Under the pieces are notes generated by a model. It was not told the origin of the DNA. It saw only the letters and a list, made by a program, of their open reading frames with translations, and made no database searches. Source: Bacteroidia bacterium (GTDB lineage: Bacteria; Bacteroidota; Bacteroidia; AKYH767-A; OLB10). Taken from it: DNA of 33,003 nt. The stretch is taken from positions 1 to 33,003 of the forward strand of contig JANWID010000096.1 of NCBI GenBank assembly GCA_025450095.1, given 5' to 3'. How positions within the stretch are numbered: the first letter of the stretch is position 1; the number at the start of each line of letters is the position of its first letter. The translations under genes were made by a program, and so were the position numbers. This document shows positions 23,776-32,598 of this stretch, in pieces.

Positions 23776-24285
23776 TTGATTCCCGGGTTTCAAAATAAGA
23801 TAACGGTCCGGCATATATTTCAACCCGGAGATTTGGGAACCGTGATTCACCTGCATGGACGCCTTTACAGGGATGAGTATGGTTATGGAACAGGATTCGA
23901 GGCCTATGTTGCGAAAGGTCTTTATGAATTTTATGAAGCTTTTGATGAAACCCGTGACCGATTGTGGATATGTGAAAACAGCTCCGGTATATGTGCTTTT
24001 CTTTTGCTGCAACACCGGGGATCGGCCAGCGCACAACTTCGCTATTTTATTGTAATACCGGAAGCAAGGGGAATAGGTCTTGGAAAATGGCTGATGCAGG
24101 AATTTATGAATGCGCTTGCAGAAATGAATTACCATCACGCATTTCTATGGACAACGAGTGAACTAACAATCGCAGCCAGTTTATACAACCAGTCAGGATT
24201 TAAGCTGATTGAAGAAAAGAATTCAGATTTTTTCGGCAAGCCGGTTACAGAACAACGATACGAATGGTGCGCAGTTCCCAGGTGA
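23776..24285 (+). CDS. GNAT family N-acetyltransferase
   Basis: The 169-residue protein has the GNAT acetyl-CoA fold: strand LRYFIVIPEARGIGLGKWLMQEF (about 88-110), which includes the V-x-x-x-x-RG-x-G-x-G/A phosphate loop (EARGIGLG), then a helix and the late SLYNQSGF segment (135-142), typical of the domain end. It probably acetylates a small molecule or protein. The start is TTG at 23776: no ATG exists in frame after an upstream TGA. An ATG at 23736 opens a different, very short frame. It could alternatively start from an unusual codon just upstream. Possibly the last gene of the 22428-24285 operon. Confidence 0.85.
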   Translation: MIPGFQNKITVRHIFQPGDLGTVIHLHGRLYRDEYGYGTGFEAYVAKGLYEFYEAFDETRDRLWICENSSGICAFLLLQHRGSASAQLRYFIVIPEARGIGLGKWLMQEFMNALAEMNYHHAFLWTTSELTIAASLYNQSGFKLIEEKNSDFFGKPVTEQRYEWCAVPR

Positions 24286-24383
24286 GGAAGTTTTACCTGA
24301 TTTATAGATTTAATTGAGTAATTAAATCCTCAGACATTTTTGTTTTGACAAAGAATCCCCCATGATTCTGTAACGGTATGATT

Positions 24384-24799
24384 TTAGCCAATAACATAAC
24401 AGAATTCCTTTTCAATATATTTCCTGTTAAAGAAATTGATTTGAGAAATGTGGTAATTTTTTGTTGATATTAATTGTAGTTCAGTGCCCCTGGTTGAGTA
24501 CCGGGGGCATTTTTTTTGGAACCTCTTAAAAATATACTTAGACTGCCTCAAGTCATGTATTAGCGATTGGGTCCAGTCTGATTGAATAACACTTAACATA
24601 TTTTGATTATTGAAAAAGTTAAAAATCTATACTATTCAAATCCCTATTCATTACTCAATAAGTGTTATTTGTTATTCATTATTTATGTACAGTCTGATTG
24701 ATCCCTAAATTTAGAAAACTGATCAATAGATAATCCTCCGGAAAGTTCTGCCTGTTCAGGCAAATCTTTCACGGATGGATCATCAAAACGCACAATCAT
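24384..24799 (-). pseudogene. Possible small gene interrupted between 12-bp direct repeats
   Basis: On the minus strand, 24799 to 24683 reads MIVRFDDPSVKDLPEQAELS..DQFSKFRDQSDCT, then TAA. A second frame (24599-24384) begins with ..IQSDWTQSLIHDLRQSKYIFKRF. Both cross the same 12-bp repeat (CAGTCTGATTGA) in the same codon phase, so removing the 104-bp insert plus one repeat copy joins them into one open frame (..RDQSDWTQSL..). This looks like a target-site duplication around a small insertion, but chance is not excluded (one in three for the phase). No family is recognised. Confidence 0.25.
24485..24518 (+). terminator. Orphan intrinsic terminator
   Basis: A 10-bp stem (TGCCCCTGGT with ACCGGGGGCA, one G-U pair) with a 5-nt loop is followed by eight T. 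It lies 200 bp after the GNAT stop with no gene between; it may end a long 3' leader or a small RNA. Confidence 0.85.
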
Positions 24800-25110
24800 T
24801 ACTTCATAATAAAAAAGAAAAAGCTGACAAAAGTAGGCTGAATAGTTTCATTTGAAAGCGATCAGAAATCAGAAAAATTACTGCTTTGATGTAAAATTAC
24901 ATCACTGGAAGCATACCCTGCAAACCCAAAATTTACCATTTTATACAAGTCTGACTATCGCTGTTAATGTTATCGTAACCTGCATTCTGGCACTTATTGA
25001 TCGTGTTTGATCCGGTATCAGACGAAACAGCGCTTTTATACCGAAACCAAAACACCTGTTATATTACAGGTGCAACCAGTTCAGGAAGGATTGTTAGTCA
25101 GAGTTATGGG

Positions 25111-25141
25111 TTGTTTAACCGGTTTCCTTTATTTATATTTG
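25111..25141 (+). promoter_or_regulatory. Promoter of the P460-like lipoprotein gene
   Basis: TTG (25111-25113) and TATATTTG (25134-25141) with 20-bp spacing match the Bacteroidota consensus. The ATG at 25158 is only 16 bp after it, so the leader is very short. Confidence 0.65.
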
Positions 25142-25157
25142 ATAGAAATAAGAAGTT

Positions 25158-25700
25158 ATGAAAGACAATTGCATTCAATTCAGCTTCCTGCCATCCAGGA
25201 AATTAATTTTGGGTTTGATATCAATTTTTATAACGGCTGGGGTTATTCATTCCTGCAAGAGTGACGATGATGATGAGCCGCCTGCACCAAATGCTGATGA
25301 GGCACTTTTTACGGAGGTTACGGCTTCCGGGTATACTTTTTACCAGGGTGGCAGTATACTTCCACCGGATTCAGCCAGCCCCCATGGCTTCTTTAAACTT
25401 CGGTTTAACAGCATTGCACTGGCTGTTCTTGACAGCACCGGCGAGCTTCCATCCGGAAGTACTTTCCCGGAAGGTTCCATCCTTGTAAAAGAGGTTTATA
25501 CCGGCGGTGGCAACCTGGATTTATATGCTGTCATAAAAAAAGCTCCTTCAAACACAAATGCAGGTGGAGGTTGGTTATGGGCAGAATATGATACCAATGG
25601 CGCAGTGTCTTTCTCGGTTTCGAACAAAGGGAGTGGCTGCGTTAGCTGTCATTCACTTGCTCCAAACCGGGATCTGGTACGGACCTTTGATTTTCACTGA
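25158..25700 (+). CDS. Surface lipoprotein with cytochrome-P460-like haem domain
   Basis: The signal peptide ends at HSC (Cys33) followed by KSDDDDE, a surface-export-type tag. Residues about 40-180 show the P460-type pattern: GFFKLRFNSIA, FPEGSILVKEVY (103-114), a GGGWLWAEYDTNG strand (136-148) and a single haem c motif CVSCH (161-165). Cytochrome P460 proteins bind haem c in an unusual way and oxidise hydroxylamine or bind NO/CO; the exact substrate here is unknown. At 180 residues the length is typical. It is likely monocistronic: its promoter is directly upstream, and the next gene starts at least 178 bp downstream. Confidence 0.8.
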   Translation: MKDNCIQFSFLPSRKLILGLISIFITAGVIHSCKSDDDDEPPAPNADEALFTEVTASGYTFYQGGSILPPDSASPHGFFKLRFNSIALAVLDSTGELPSGSTFPEGSILVKEVYTGGGNLDLYAVIKKAPSNTNAGGGWLWAEYDTNGAVSFSVSNKGSGCVSCHSLAPNRDLVRTFDFH

Positions 25701-25934
25701 TTATCACGAGATTTAACAGCGCCACTTTCATGGTGTAGATCCCGATGTCCAAAACCACTTTGCCGTTCCGATGTAAATTATCACTATTTTTAGCCGGAAA
25801 GCGTTAGTACTACTGCTATGCGGATGTGGAACGCAATTGCAGCCATGTCAGAGATGAATTTTATTTCACGGATTAAGATGTGCATCAGGATGCTCCGGAG
25901 ATACAAGTTAACAATAAATTCCTTCATTTTTTAG

Positions 25935-28253
25935 ATGCTTTGCGCATTCAAAGGGAAAACACAGAAAGTTTATTCCAAAGAAGAGCTTCAAAAGTTTTTA
26001 GAGAAAAGTTCACTCGATGATGCATCAAAAGAACTTTTAACGGCTCATTCCCTTTATTTAAGTGTTGATTCATTTACCAGGATACTGCTTGATGACAGCC
26101 TGGTGATCAAAGTTCTTACTGCAGCACCAGACGTTCAGGCCGACGGACTGATACGTTTAGCGTTCCTGGAGGCCGACATGGGCAACTTCAAAAATACCAA
26201 GATACTTTTAAAGGAGGCCATTGCTATATCTGAAAAGATCAACTATAAACACGGTTTGGCCTATCTTTCTTTTTATAACGGGTTGCAGGCATATGAAAAA
26301 AAGGATACGCTGAATGCGGAAAAGTTATTTTTAAACTGTATCCGGGAACTCGATGAGGAGAAACAAGTGCTGGACCATTATTCGCCATTAGCTACGATGC
26401 GTCTTTTCTATAACCTGACACATCAATATGAAAAGAAGTTGCGTTTCTACCGTGACCGACTTGCATATTATGAGAAAAACGGTCCGTATCAGAATCTTGG
26501 ATCTTGCTTTCATGGAATTGCGAATTATTATCTCATAGCCGGTAATTATGAAAAATCTATTGAGTATTATTCCCGGGCCGGAGAAAACTGGAAATCGTGG
26601 GATAATGAAGCGGGATATTTTCTCATGCAAAGTGTCCTTGCTGAAAAATATATGGAATGGGGAAACATTGGCTATGCGAAGAAACTTCTGGAGTATCCTG
26701 AAAGTATATCTCTTTCAAAAATACCAGTCATAGCTTTTTCATTTCATGAACGTCAAACAATGCTGGTTGCTAAGGCCGAAGGCGATTATCAGACCGCGCT
26801 GAAAATATGCAAGGACATGCAACGGATCCGTGCTACTTTGGGTGAAGTATTCGTGCTGATCAACAATATTGAAATGGCGAATATTTATCTTCATCTGGGA
26901 AATGCCGACAGCGCGAAAATTTATCTCGATCAATCGGCATCATTGCTTAGGAACCGCTCATATAGTATATGGAACGGCAATGGTGATATTGAATATGACT
27001 ATTGCATGTCATTGTATTACCAGGCGCAAAAACAACCGGAGAAAGCACTGGCATCCATGGAAATTGCTCTTGCTAAAGTTAGAGGAGAAAATTATTCCAA
27101 ACTGATCCTGAAATATCTTTCCGATATCGCCGAATTGCTGGCTTCCATGAATCGTTATCCACAAGCATATAGTTATCTGCGTGAACACCGCGCGCTTAAG
27201 GATTCCCTCGACCAATTAGGACAAGCTTCGCGAATTTCACTTTATGAAACCGAAAGCAGGGAACAACAACAGGAACAGGAACTCTTGCTCAGTTCCCAAA
27301 AAAATGAACGGCAACGGATTATTTCACTTGCAGTAACAGTTGGGTTTCTGTTAGTGTTGATTTTTTCATTTGCGTTGTATAACCGTTTCCGTCTTACACG
27401 AAAACAAGCTGAAGAAATCGCTAAGGAAAAAGAAATGGTGGAACACCAGCGACAGCGTGCAGAAAACTCCATCCAGGAACTGAAAGCAGCGCAAACACAA
27501 CTCATTCAATCCGAAAAAATGGCTTCACTCGGTGAGCTTACTGCGGGGATCGCTCATGAAATTCAGAACCCGCTCAATTTCGTTAATAATTTTTCAGAAC
27601 TCAGCAATGACCTGTTGGATGAAATTGAAGATATGCTCGAGAACAATAAAACGGCAGAAATAAAAGATGATTTGAAAAGTCTGCGGGTCAATCTTGAAAA
27701 GATAAACCATCACGGGAAACGTGCCGATAATATTGTTAAAAGTATGTTACTCCACAGCCGGCAGAATACCGGTGAAAAGCAACTTACAGATATTAATGAA
27801 CTTACCGATGAATATCTGAAGCTCGCATATCACGGACTGCGTGCAAAGGAAAAAAGTTTTAATGCTGTTATAAAAACAGATTATGATAAAAGCATCAGAC
27901 CCATTAGCCTGGTGCAACAGGATATGGGAAGAGTCATCCTGAACCTTACCAACAATGCATGTTATGCCGTTTCACAAAAAAAACGAACAGAAAATTATGA
28001 ACCAACTGTAGTCGTGAGTACTAAAAAAGTAAATGGAAGAGTGGAGATCAGCATTCGGGATAACGGAAATGGAATACCTCGGCATATTGTCGATAAAATT
28101 TTTCAGCCATTTTTTACCACTAAGCCCACAGGCCAGGGAACCGGGTTAGGATTAAGCTTAAGTTATGATGTGGTGCAGGCGCATGGCGGAAATATTGAAG
28201 TGAAAACAGAAGAAGGTATCGGATCCGAATTCCGTATTTTACTACCGGCGTAA
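25935..28253 (+). CDS. TPR-containing sensor histidine kinase (signal peptide broken by an in-frame TAG)
   Basis: The 772-residue kinase has an N-terminal set of TPR-like helical repeats (about 30-420), a coiled region, one membrane helix (about 461-483), a second coiled coil, and a HisKA/HATPase_c core. H-box: AHEIQNPLNF (phospho-acceptor His541); N-box NLTNNACYAV (about 670); G-boxes RDNGNGIP and PTGQGTGLGLSLS. Normally the TPR part lies in the periplasm after a signal peptide. Here the frame is open upstream from 25878 (MCIRMLRRYKLTINSFIF), ending in TAG at 25932-25934, immediately before the ATG used. One base change to a Leu or Gln codon would restore a standard signal peptide. From 25935 only a weak start (MLCAFKGKTQ) is left. 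No partner response regulator is seen. Confidence 0.88.
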   Translation: MLCAFKGKTQKVYSKEELQKFLEKSSLDDASKELLTAHSLYLSVDSFTRILLDDSLVIKVLTAAPDVQADGLIRLAFLEADMGNFKNTKILLKEAIAISEKINYKHGLAYLSFYNGLQAYEKKDTLNAEKLFLNCIRELDEEKQVLDHYSPLATMRLFYNLTHQYEKKLRFYRDRLAYYEKNGPYQNLGSCFHGIANYYLIAGNYEKSIEYYSRAGENWKSWDNEAGYFLMQSVLAEKYMEWGNIGYAKKLLEYPESISLSKIPVIAFSFHERQTMLVAKAEGDYQTALKICKDMQRIRATLGEVFVLINNIEMANIYLHLGNADSAKIYLDQSASLLRNRSYSIWNGNGDIEYDYCMSLYYQAQKQPEKALASMEIALAKVRGENYSKLILKYLSDIAELLASMNRYPQAYSYLREHRALKDSLDQLGQASRISLYETESREQQQEQELLLSSQKNERQRIISLAVTVGFLLVLIFSFALYNRFRLTRKQAEEIAKEKEMVEHQRQRAENSIQELKAAQTQLIQSEKMASLGELTAGIAHEIQNPLNFVNNFSELSNDLLDEIEDMLENNKTAEIKDDLKSLRVNLEKINHHGKRADNIVKSMLLHSRQNTGEKQLTDINELTDEYLKLAYHGLRAKEKSFNAVIKTDYDKSIRPISLVQQDMGRVILNLTNNACYAVSQKKRTENYEPTVVVSTKKVNGRVEISIRDNGNGIPRHIVDKIFQPFFTTKPTGQGTGLGLSLSYDVVQAHGGNIEVKTEEGIGSEFRILLPA

Positions 28254-28303
28254 AAAACATTTATGAGTTAATCAGATCGGGTTGATCAGGCCGGGTTTAT
28301 TTT

Positions 28304-28384
28304 ACACAGAGACACAGAGGCACAGAGGGCCACAGAGAGATTTGTTTAAATTCGATATCCCTGTGTACCTCTGTGCCTACGTGT
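28304..28384. repeat. CACAGAGG inverted repeat (also at 29722-29778)
   Basis: The arms 28304-28329 and 28359-28384 pair in 21 of 26 positions. The right arm with its downstream tail (CTCTGTGCCTACGTG, T-run, CACAGCGACA; 28369-28400) recurs at 29745-29778 with one substitution and a 2-bp insertion. This lies between convergent genes and could serve both as terminator. A dispersed intergenic repeat common in this kind of genome. Confidence 0.7.
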
Positions 28385-28464
28385 TTTTTTCACAGCGACA
28401 AGTAAAACAACTTTAAGCAATAAAAGATATATCAATTTATCAAATCGAAGTCACCTATGTGATT

Positions 28465-29337
28465 TCAGAATCGCGAAATCAAACCGCCTTTCACCATCAC
28501 AGGCATCCATTCAATTTCAGGACTTGCAATTGGAATTGTTCCCGCGACTTCAAAATAAGGTTTCAGAAATTTCCACCCCAATGCAATCCGGAAAGCACCT
28601 TCAAAAGAGAAAGCGGTCTTCTGGTAGTCTGAGACATCATAGGCCATTTCCATTTTAAATGATCTTTCCATAAAAAAGTAACTGTTGAATCTGCCGGAAA
28701 TACTGGTTTCAAAATGTTTGCTAACCCACCCTATATCATTCTGTAAAAAAACAGAACAATATTTCCTTTTTTCGCTGAATGTTACATTGTCACCCAAAAT
28801 CGAATAGTCAAATTCGTTGGTGATTTTTCCAGTACTTCCGCCGAAAGAGAATTCGCTCATGAAATTTTTGTTAAGATGTTTGTACCGGCCAAAACCGAGG
28901 TCAAATGATCCTGAAGTAAGGTAAAAGTCACTTTGATAATAAGCCTGAATGGTAGTGTCACCATAATAGGTCCCATTGAAGTCTGTATAATAATAATCTG
29001 CGTCAAAGTAAGTGCTTCCCGAAGGGCCTGATTCGGAGGCATCAAATGCACTGTACCGGGCGACCATATATGTTTTATCCGAGAGCGCCAGACCTGCCGC
29101 AAGCCCGATGCTATTCCCCAGGTTTCCGTTCAGATAAACTTCTCCCCTTTCAGAAGGAAAGGGCGCATCGAGATCGGTCGGATGCATTTTAAATGGAAGC
29201 TTTTCACTTTCATGCCGGAGTTTATTAGCAACCTGATCTTTATTTTTAATGGTATAGGTTATAGTGGAGCATGAAGTGAAAATCATCATCATTCCAGCCA
29301 TGCTTATTATCATTAAATTTTGTGTTGCATGTTTCAT
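28465..29337 (-). CDS. Outer-membrane beta-barrel lipoprotein of unknown function
   Basis: A signal peptide ends at FTSC (Cys23). The mature 265 residues are made of beta strands with Gly/Tyr/Phe alternation, starting with a GEVYLNGNLGNSIGLAAGL-type strand (about 65-83), and the last residue is Phe, as in many outer-membrane barrels. This gives a lipid-anchored barrel or barrel-like protein; no family can be named. Its post-Cys sequence (STITYTIKNKD) is not acidic, so it may face the periplasm. It is monocistronic: convergent to the kinase gene, with a 555-bp gap upstream. Confidence 0.7.
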   Translation of the reverse strand: MKHATQNLMIISMAGMMMIFTSCSTITYTIKNKDQVANKLRHESEKLPFKMHPTDLDAPFPSERGEVYLNGNLGNSIGLAAGLALSDKTYMVARYSAFDASESGPSGSTYFDADYYYTDFNGTYYGDTTIQAYYQSDFYLTSGSFDLGFGRYKHLNKNFMSEFSFGGSTGKITNEFDYSILGDNVTFSEKRKYCSVFLQNDIGWVSKHFETSISGRFNSYFFMERSFKMEMAYDVSDYQKTAFSFEGAFRIALGWKFLKPYFEVAGTIPIASPEIEWMPVMVKGGLISRF

Positions 29338-29892
29338 GTTGTATTTGTTTTAAGATAAAATGTGGGATAACCTGTTTAAATAATCTGTATTAAAGCTAAA
29401 ACCCTTTGAACGGATAGACTATACACCTTAAGGTGTATTTTGTAGCTTATTCTGTTAATCAATTCGTGACTCCAAATTATACCAGCTTTATCTTAAGATA
29501 AAATTGAATTCCGGACGATTAATTGATTTAAACGCGGAATATCTTTCTAAAAATTGATGACAGAAAAAAGTAAGTCATATTCATTACTATCAATTATCAG
29601 GAGACCTATACAAGCAAAAAATGCAATTCGTTGTAACGCTTTTTGCGAATTCTGCAAAAAATTCCATAAGCCGGGTCGGGACTGTTTTAATTCAAGACCA
29701 TAGAGCGATTAGTTTAAATCAGACACCTCCGTGCAACTCCGTGTCTCTGTGCCTCCGTGTTTATTTTTCACAGCGACATTGAGCGCTATTATTTATTGCC
29801 GACTGCCCACTGACGTCTCTGACTTTTTTAGTAAATTTGATAATCGAAACTTTTATATAAAGCAATTGTTAGTAGGATAAATCATTCAAATC
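29338..29892. other. 555-bp gap with two long palindromes and a short Cys-rich reading frame
   Basis: ATACACCTTAAGGTGTAT (29421-29438) is a perfect 18-bp palindrome, and TTTATCTTAAGATAAA (29487-29502) a perfect 16-bp one; both could bind dimeric regulators. Both flanking genes point away from here. A 48-codon frame (29557-29703) reads with Cys at 26, 30, 33 and 43, but lacks support. TAAATTTG at 29832-29839 is a probable -7 element for the pirin gene. Confidence 0.55.
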
Positions 29893-30861
29893 ATGACCCG
29901 CAGAAAATTCATCAAAGGCTCGGCAATAATAGGTGCAACAGTAGCAGTACCCGAATTACTACAGGCAACTTCCGGGATATTCGAAACAAATACCGGGCGT
30001 AAAGTTTATCGTGTCCTCGATACGGATAAAACATTAGTTGGAACTTTACCGGTGCTCCGGGCTTTCGCTGGCGACCATAACGATTATGTTTCCCCGTATG
30101 TATTCTTTGATGAATTCGGCCCGGTAAAAGTGAATCCTAATGACAAGCCACTGCGGGTTGATGCGCATCCCCACGCCGGAATAATTCCCACCACCTATTT
30201 TCTTGAGGGTAGCGGTCATCATCGCGACAGCCTGAATTACGATTTCCAGATTTCTAAAGGTGATTTTATGATGTTTAATTCAGGAAGAGGAGCAATACAT
30301 ATGGAAGAAACCGGTCAGAAGCTGTTTGATAGCGGCGGAGTTTATCATGGATTCCAGATCTGGTTGAATTCTCCCTCAAAATACAAATTCATTGATCCTT
30401 CGGCGGCGGTATTCAAACCTGAAAAAATGTCCGAAATAAAAGGGAAAGATTTTACTGCCAAAGCTGTGCTGGGTGATTTTTCCGGAAGCAAATCGAAAAT
30501 CGAAACACTCTTCCCCGTTTTTTATTTTCATATTCATATGCAGGCAGGCTGCAAGCTGGAAGTTCCCGTCGACGCCTCACATAACGCCTTTGTATATGTG
30601 ATTAAAGGGAATATTGAGACCGAAGGCCGCACCCAGGTTAAAACTAACCAGGTAGTTTTGTATGAACGTGGTAAAAACCTTGTAAATCTTTTCAGTGCCC
30701 AGGATGCCGAGATTCTGCTCCTCGGCGGTAAACCACACAATGAACCGGTATTTGCGTACGGACCATTTGTGATGAACAGCGAAGCAGAAATCAGGAAGTG
30801 TTATAATGATTACCAGACAGGTAAAATGGGAAATCCGGCTGTTGTAAACGGACGCAATTAA
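29893..30861 (+). CDS. Pirin-family protein with twin-arginine signal
   Basis: The 322-residue protein is a bicupin of the pirin family. The N-terminal cupin has DAHPHAGI (His residues, about 89-96), a GSGHHRDS segment (106-113), a KGDFMMF strand and GRGAIHMEE (about 131-139), which together supply the His/Glu metal ligands of pirins. The C-terminal cupin (about 190-300) lacks this set, as usual. Some bacterial pirins are quercetin 2,3-dioxygenases, but the reaction here is unknown. It starts TRRKFIKGSAIIGATVA, a twin-arginine (Tat) motif with hydrophobic core, so export is predicted; that is unusual for pirins, which are normally cytosolic. Start chosen at the ATG 54 bp after the TAAATTTG element. 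Confidence 0.85.
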   Translation: MTRRKFIKGSAIIGATVAVPELLQATSGIFETNTGRKVYRVLDTDKTLVGTLPVLRAFAGDHNDYVSPYVFFDEFGPVKVNPNDKPLRVDAHPHAGIIPTTYFLEGSGHHRDSLNYDFQISKGDFMMFNSGRGAIHMEETGQKLFDSGGVYHGFQIWLNSPSKYKFIDPSAAVFKPEKMSEIKGKDFTAKAVLGDFSGSKSKIETLFPVFYFHIHMQAGCKLEVPVDASHNAFVYVIKGNIETEGRTQVKTNQVVLYERGKNLVNLFSAQDAEILLLGGKPHNEPVFAYGPFVMNSEAEIRKCYNDYQTGKMGNPAVVNGRN

Positions 30862-30870
30862 AATACTTTC

Positions 30871-32481
30871 TTATTTATCGCTTTTAATAAAGAAGCAACT
30901 ACGTGTTTCACTTTCGGAATAGAGCTTCAAAAAATAAGCTTGTGGTGTGAGTGGCGAAATATCAATTTCGCCATTAGTTGAATTTCCCGAAGCAATTTCT
31001 TTACCTTGTATTGTATAAATGCGGTATTGCATTTTCCTGAGTATGTTCGCGGAAATATCCAGGTGTAATATTTCAGTAGCGGGGTTAGGGTAAGCTAAAA
31101 GAGTTTCCGGGGTTTCAATTTCATTTTCACCGGCAGGGATGCAAGAGAACACGCTGTAATTACATGGGATAGTTCCCTGAAGAGCAAAAACAGAATCCGT
31201 CATGGTATGCGAAATTAGCGTCGTGTTAAATGGATCAAAGTCCAGCATGGTAAAAGTGGTATCGTAGGTTGTTATCGGGGTCGTGTTCATACAGCCGTTA
31301 ACAGCGGAATCAAATTTCCAGAATGTGGTGGCGTCTTCAATCTGTGAACCCGAATGATATTTTACGGAAAGGACCTGTACATATTCGTTCGGTGTAGCGC
31401 GAAGTACATCAACAATAGAAGTTTCGCAATTAAACAGCGGCATGCTTTTCGAACTTAATAATCCGAATGTCGAGTTTAGTTTCAGGTAATAAGGAGAATC
31501 ATAGTAAACACCCGGTCCGGAATTATAAAATTTCGACCATCCCAATAAATTGACATAGCCTGAAGGATCCTGGTACATCCAGTTTTGTGGTGAAAAGAGT
31601 GAAGTGTTATTATTTACACTTTTAAATGCTTTTTGGTAAGTGACCAAACCAGTTGCATTAAGTTTTATTATGATACAGGATTCCAATTCTGGAGTTGGTA
31701 ATATTCTATAATGATCGGCTGTCATGTAATCTTTTAAAGAATCTATCGCGTGAATTTTTACAGGTCGTAATTCAGCGTTATTTGCGCTTGTAAAACTTTT
31801 AGCGTACTGAACAAGTCCTGTTGCGGAAAAACGGATAACATAACGATTGACTCCGGAGCTGTCGGTGCCGGTTATCAGGCATCCACCATTATATGTTGGT
31901 GAAATAGTTGAAATAACCTGGGCGCCCGGCATGCTGACGGAGATGGTCCATTGAGATTCTGCACTGGAATCAAACCTGGAAAGTAGCATATCGGTATCCG
32001 TTCCGTTGCCATCAAAAATTCCTCCTCCCAGGAAAATACCTCCCGATGGCGATGAAGCGGCTACTGTGAATTTTGAAAAGCCGGGGAGATAATGTTTTTT
32101 AATGGAAGCCGGGTTGCCTGCACTATCTGTTATAACGGATGCAGCAGGTTGTGAAGTAAAAGACTGATCGTTTACTATGTGAAGAAAAAAATCACCGTTT
32201 TGAATCGTATCAGTGATCATTACTTTATTGTATGGGAGTTGGGAAATAAGCGTTTCATAAATTTTTATTCCATTGGAATCGGTTCGGAGTAAAACCAGGT
32301 TATTGTTATTGATTGAGGCGTTAAATAAATAATCTCCGTTCGTTGCCCGGGCAAATGCGCCACCGTAGATCCCGTTCAAACCATTGGATAAATTCCTGAT
32401 GAAAGTATATTGACCGTTTGAAATCCCGCACCCGAAAAAGAGGAAGATCAAAAGCACTTTGAAAGCACGTGCTGATTCCAT
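30871..32481 (-). CDS. T9SS type A sorting-domain protein, 536 residues
   Basis: Signal peptide at residues 1-24 (MESARAFKVLLIFLFFGCGIS, cleaved near NGQ). The middle (about 30-400) is made of repeated beta motifs that resemble Delta-60/propeller-like blades (for example near 45-65, 155-175, 215-235). The C-terminal 80 residues are the sorting domain: LLAYPNPATEILHLD, a YRIYTIQGK strand and a final LKLYSESETRSCFFIK. The presence of two such cargo proteins supports a functional T9SS in the organism. Ligand and role unknown. It converges on the pirin gene, with a 9-bp gap between the two stops. Confidence 0.9.
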   Translation of the reverse strand: MESARAFKVLLIFLFFGCGISNGQYTFIRNLSNGLNGIYGGAFARATNGDYLFNASINNNNLVLLRTDSNGIKIYETLISQLPYNKVMITDTIQNGDFFLHIVNDQSFTSQPAASVITDSAGNPASIKKHYLPGFSKFTVAASSPSGGIFLGGGIFDGNGTDTDMLLSRFDSSAESQWTISVSMPGAQVISTISPTYNGGCLITGTDSSGVNRYVIRFSATGLVQYAKSFTSANNAELRPVKIHAIDSLKDYMTADHYRILPTPELESCIIIKLNATGLVTYQKAFKSVNNNTSLFSPQNWMYQDPSGYVNLLGWSKFYNSGPGVYYDSPYYLKLNSTFGLLSSKSMPLFNCETSIVDVLRATPNEYVQVLSVKYHSGSQIEDATTFWKFDSAVNGCMNTTPITTYDTTFTMLDFDPFNTTLISHTMTDSVFALQGTIPCNYSVFSCIPAGENEIETPETLLAYPNPATEILHLDISANILRKMQYRIYTIQGKEIASGNSTNGEIDISPLTPQAYFLKLYSESETRSCFFIKSDK

Positions 32482-32598
32482 TTAACTGTTGTAATTGATG
32501 CTAAATGTAGGTAATTGTGCGAGACTTCACAAAAACTTAACGTTAAACCTGTTGGTCTGGGGCTTGTGGGGTAGCATTGCCAAAATGAAAATCGTACT

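Larger units (their letters stand above)
24286..25110. other. Long gap with a terminator and direct repeats, no clear gene
   Basis: No protein gene is firmly supported between the GNAT stop and the promoter of the P460 lipoprotein gene. The gap holds a strong hairpin terminator (24485-24518), the 12-bp direct repeat CAGTCTGATTGA (24574-24585 and 24690-24701), and a short minus-strand coding-like stretch (24384-24799). The inverted words AATAACACTTA/TAAGTGTTATT lie near 24586-24596 and 24659-24669. Confidence 0.6.

Noticed and set aside
25007..25264. 85-codon frame before the P460-like gene
   Set aside because: It overlaps the promoter and the start of the well-supported lipoprotein gene in another frame.
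7577..28253. Stop codon reassignment as explanation for the two in-frame stops
   Set aside because: One stop is TAA and the other TAG, and many other genes here end normally with TAA, TAG and TGA; reassignment is not plausible.
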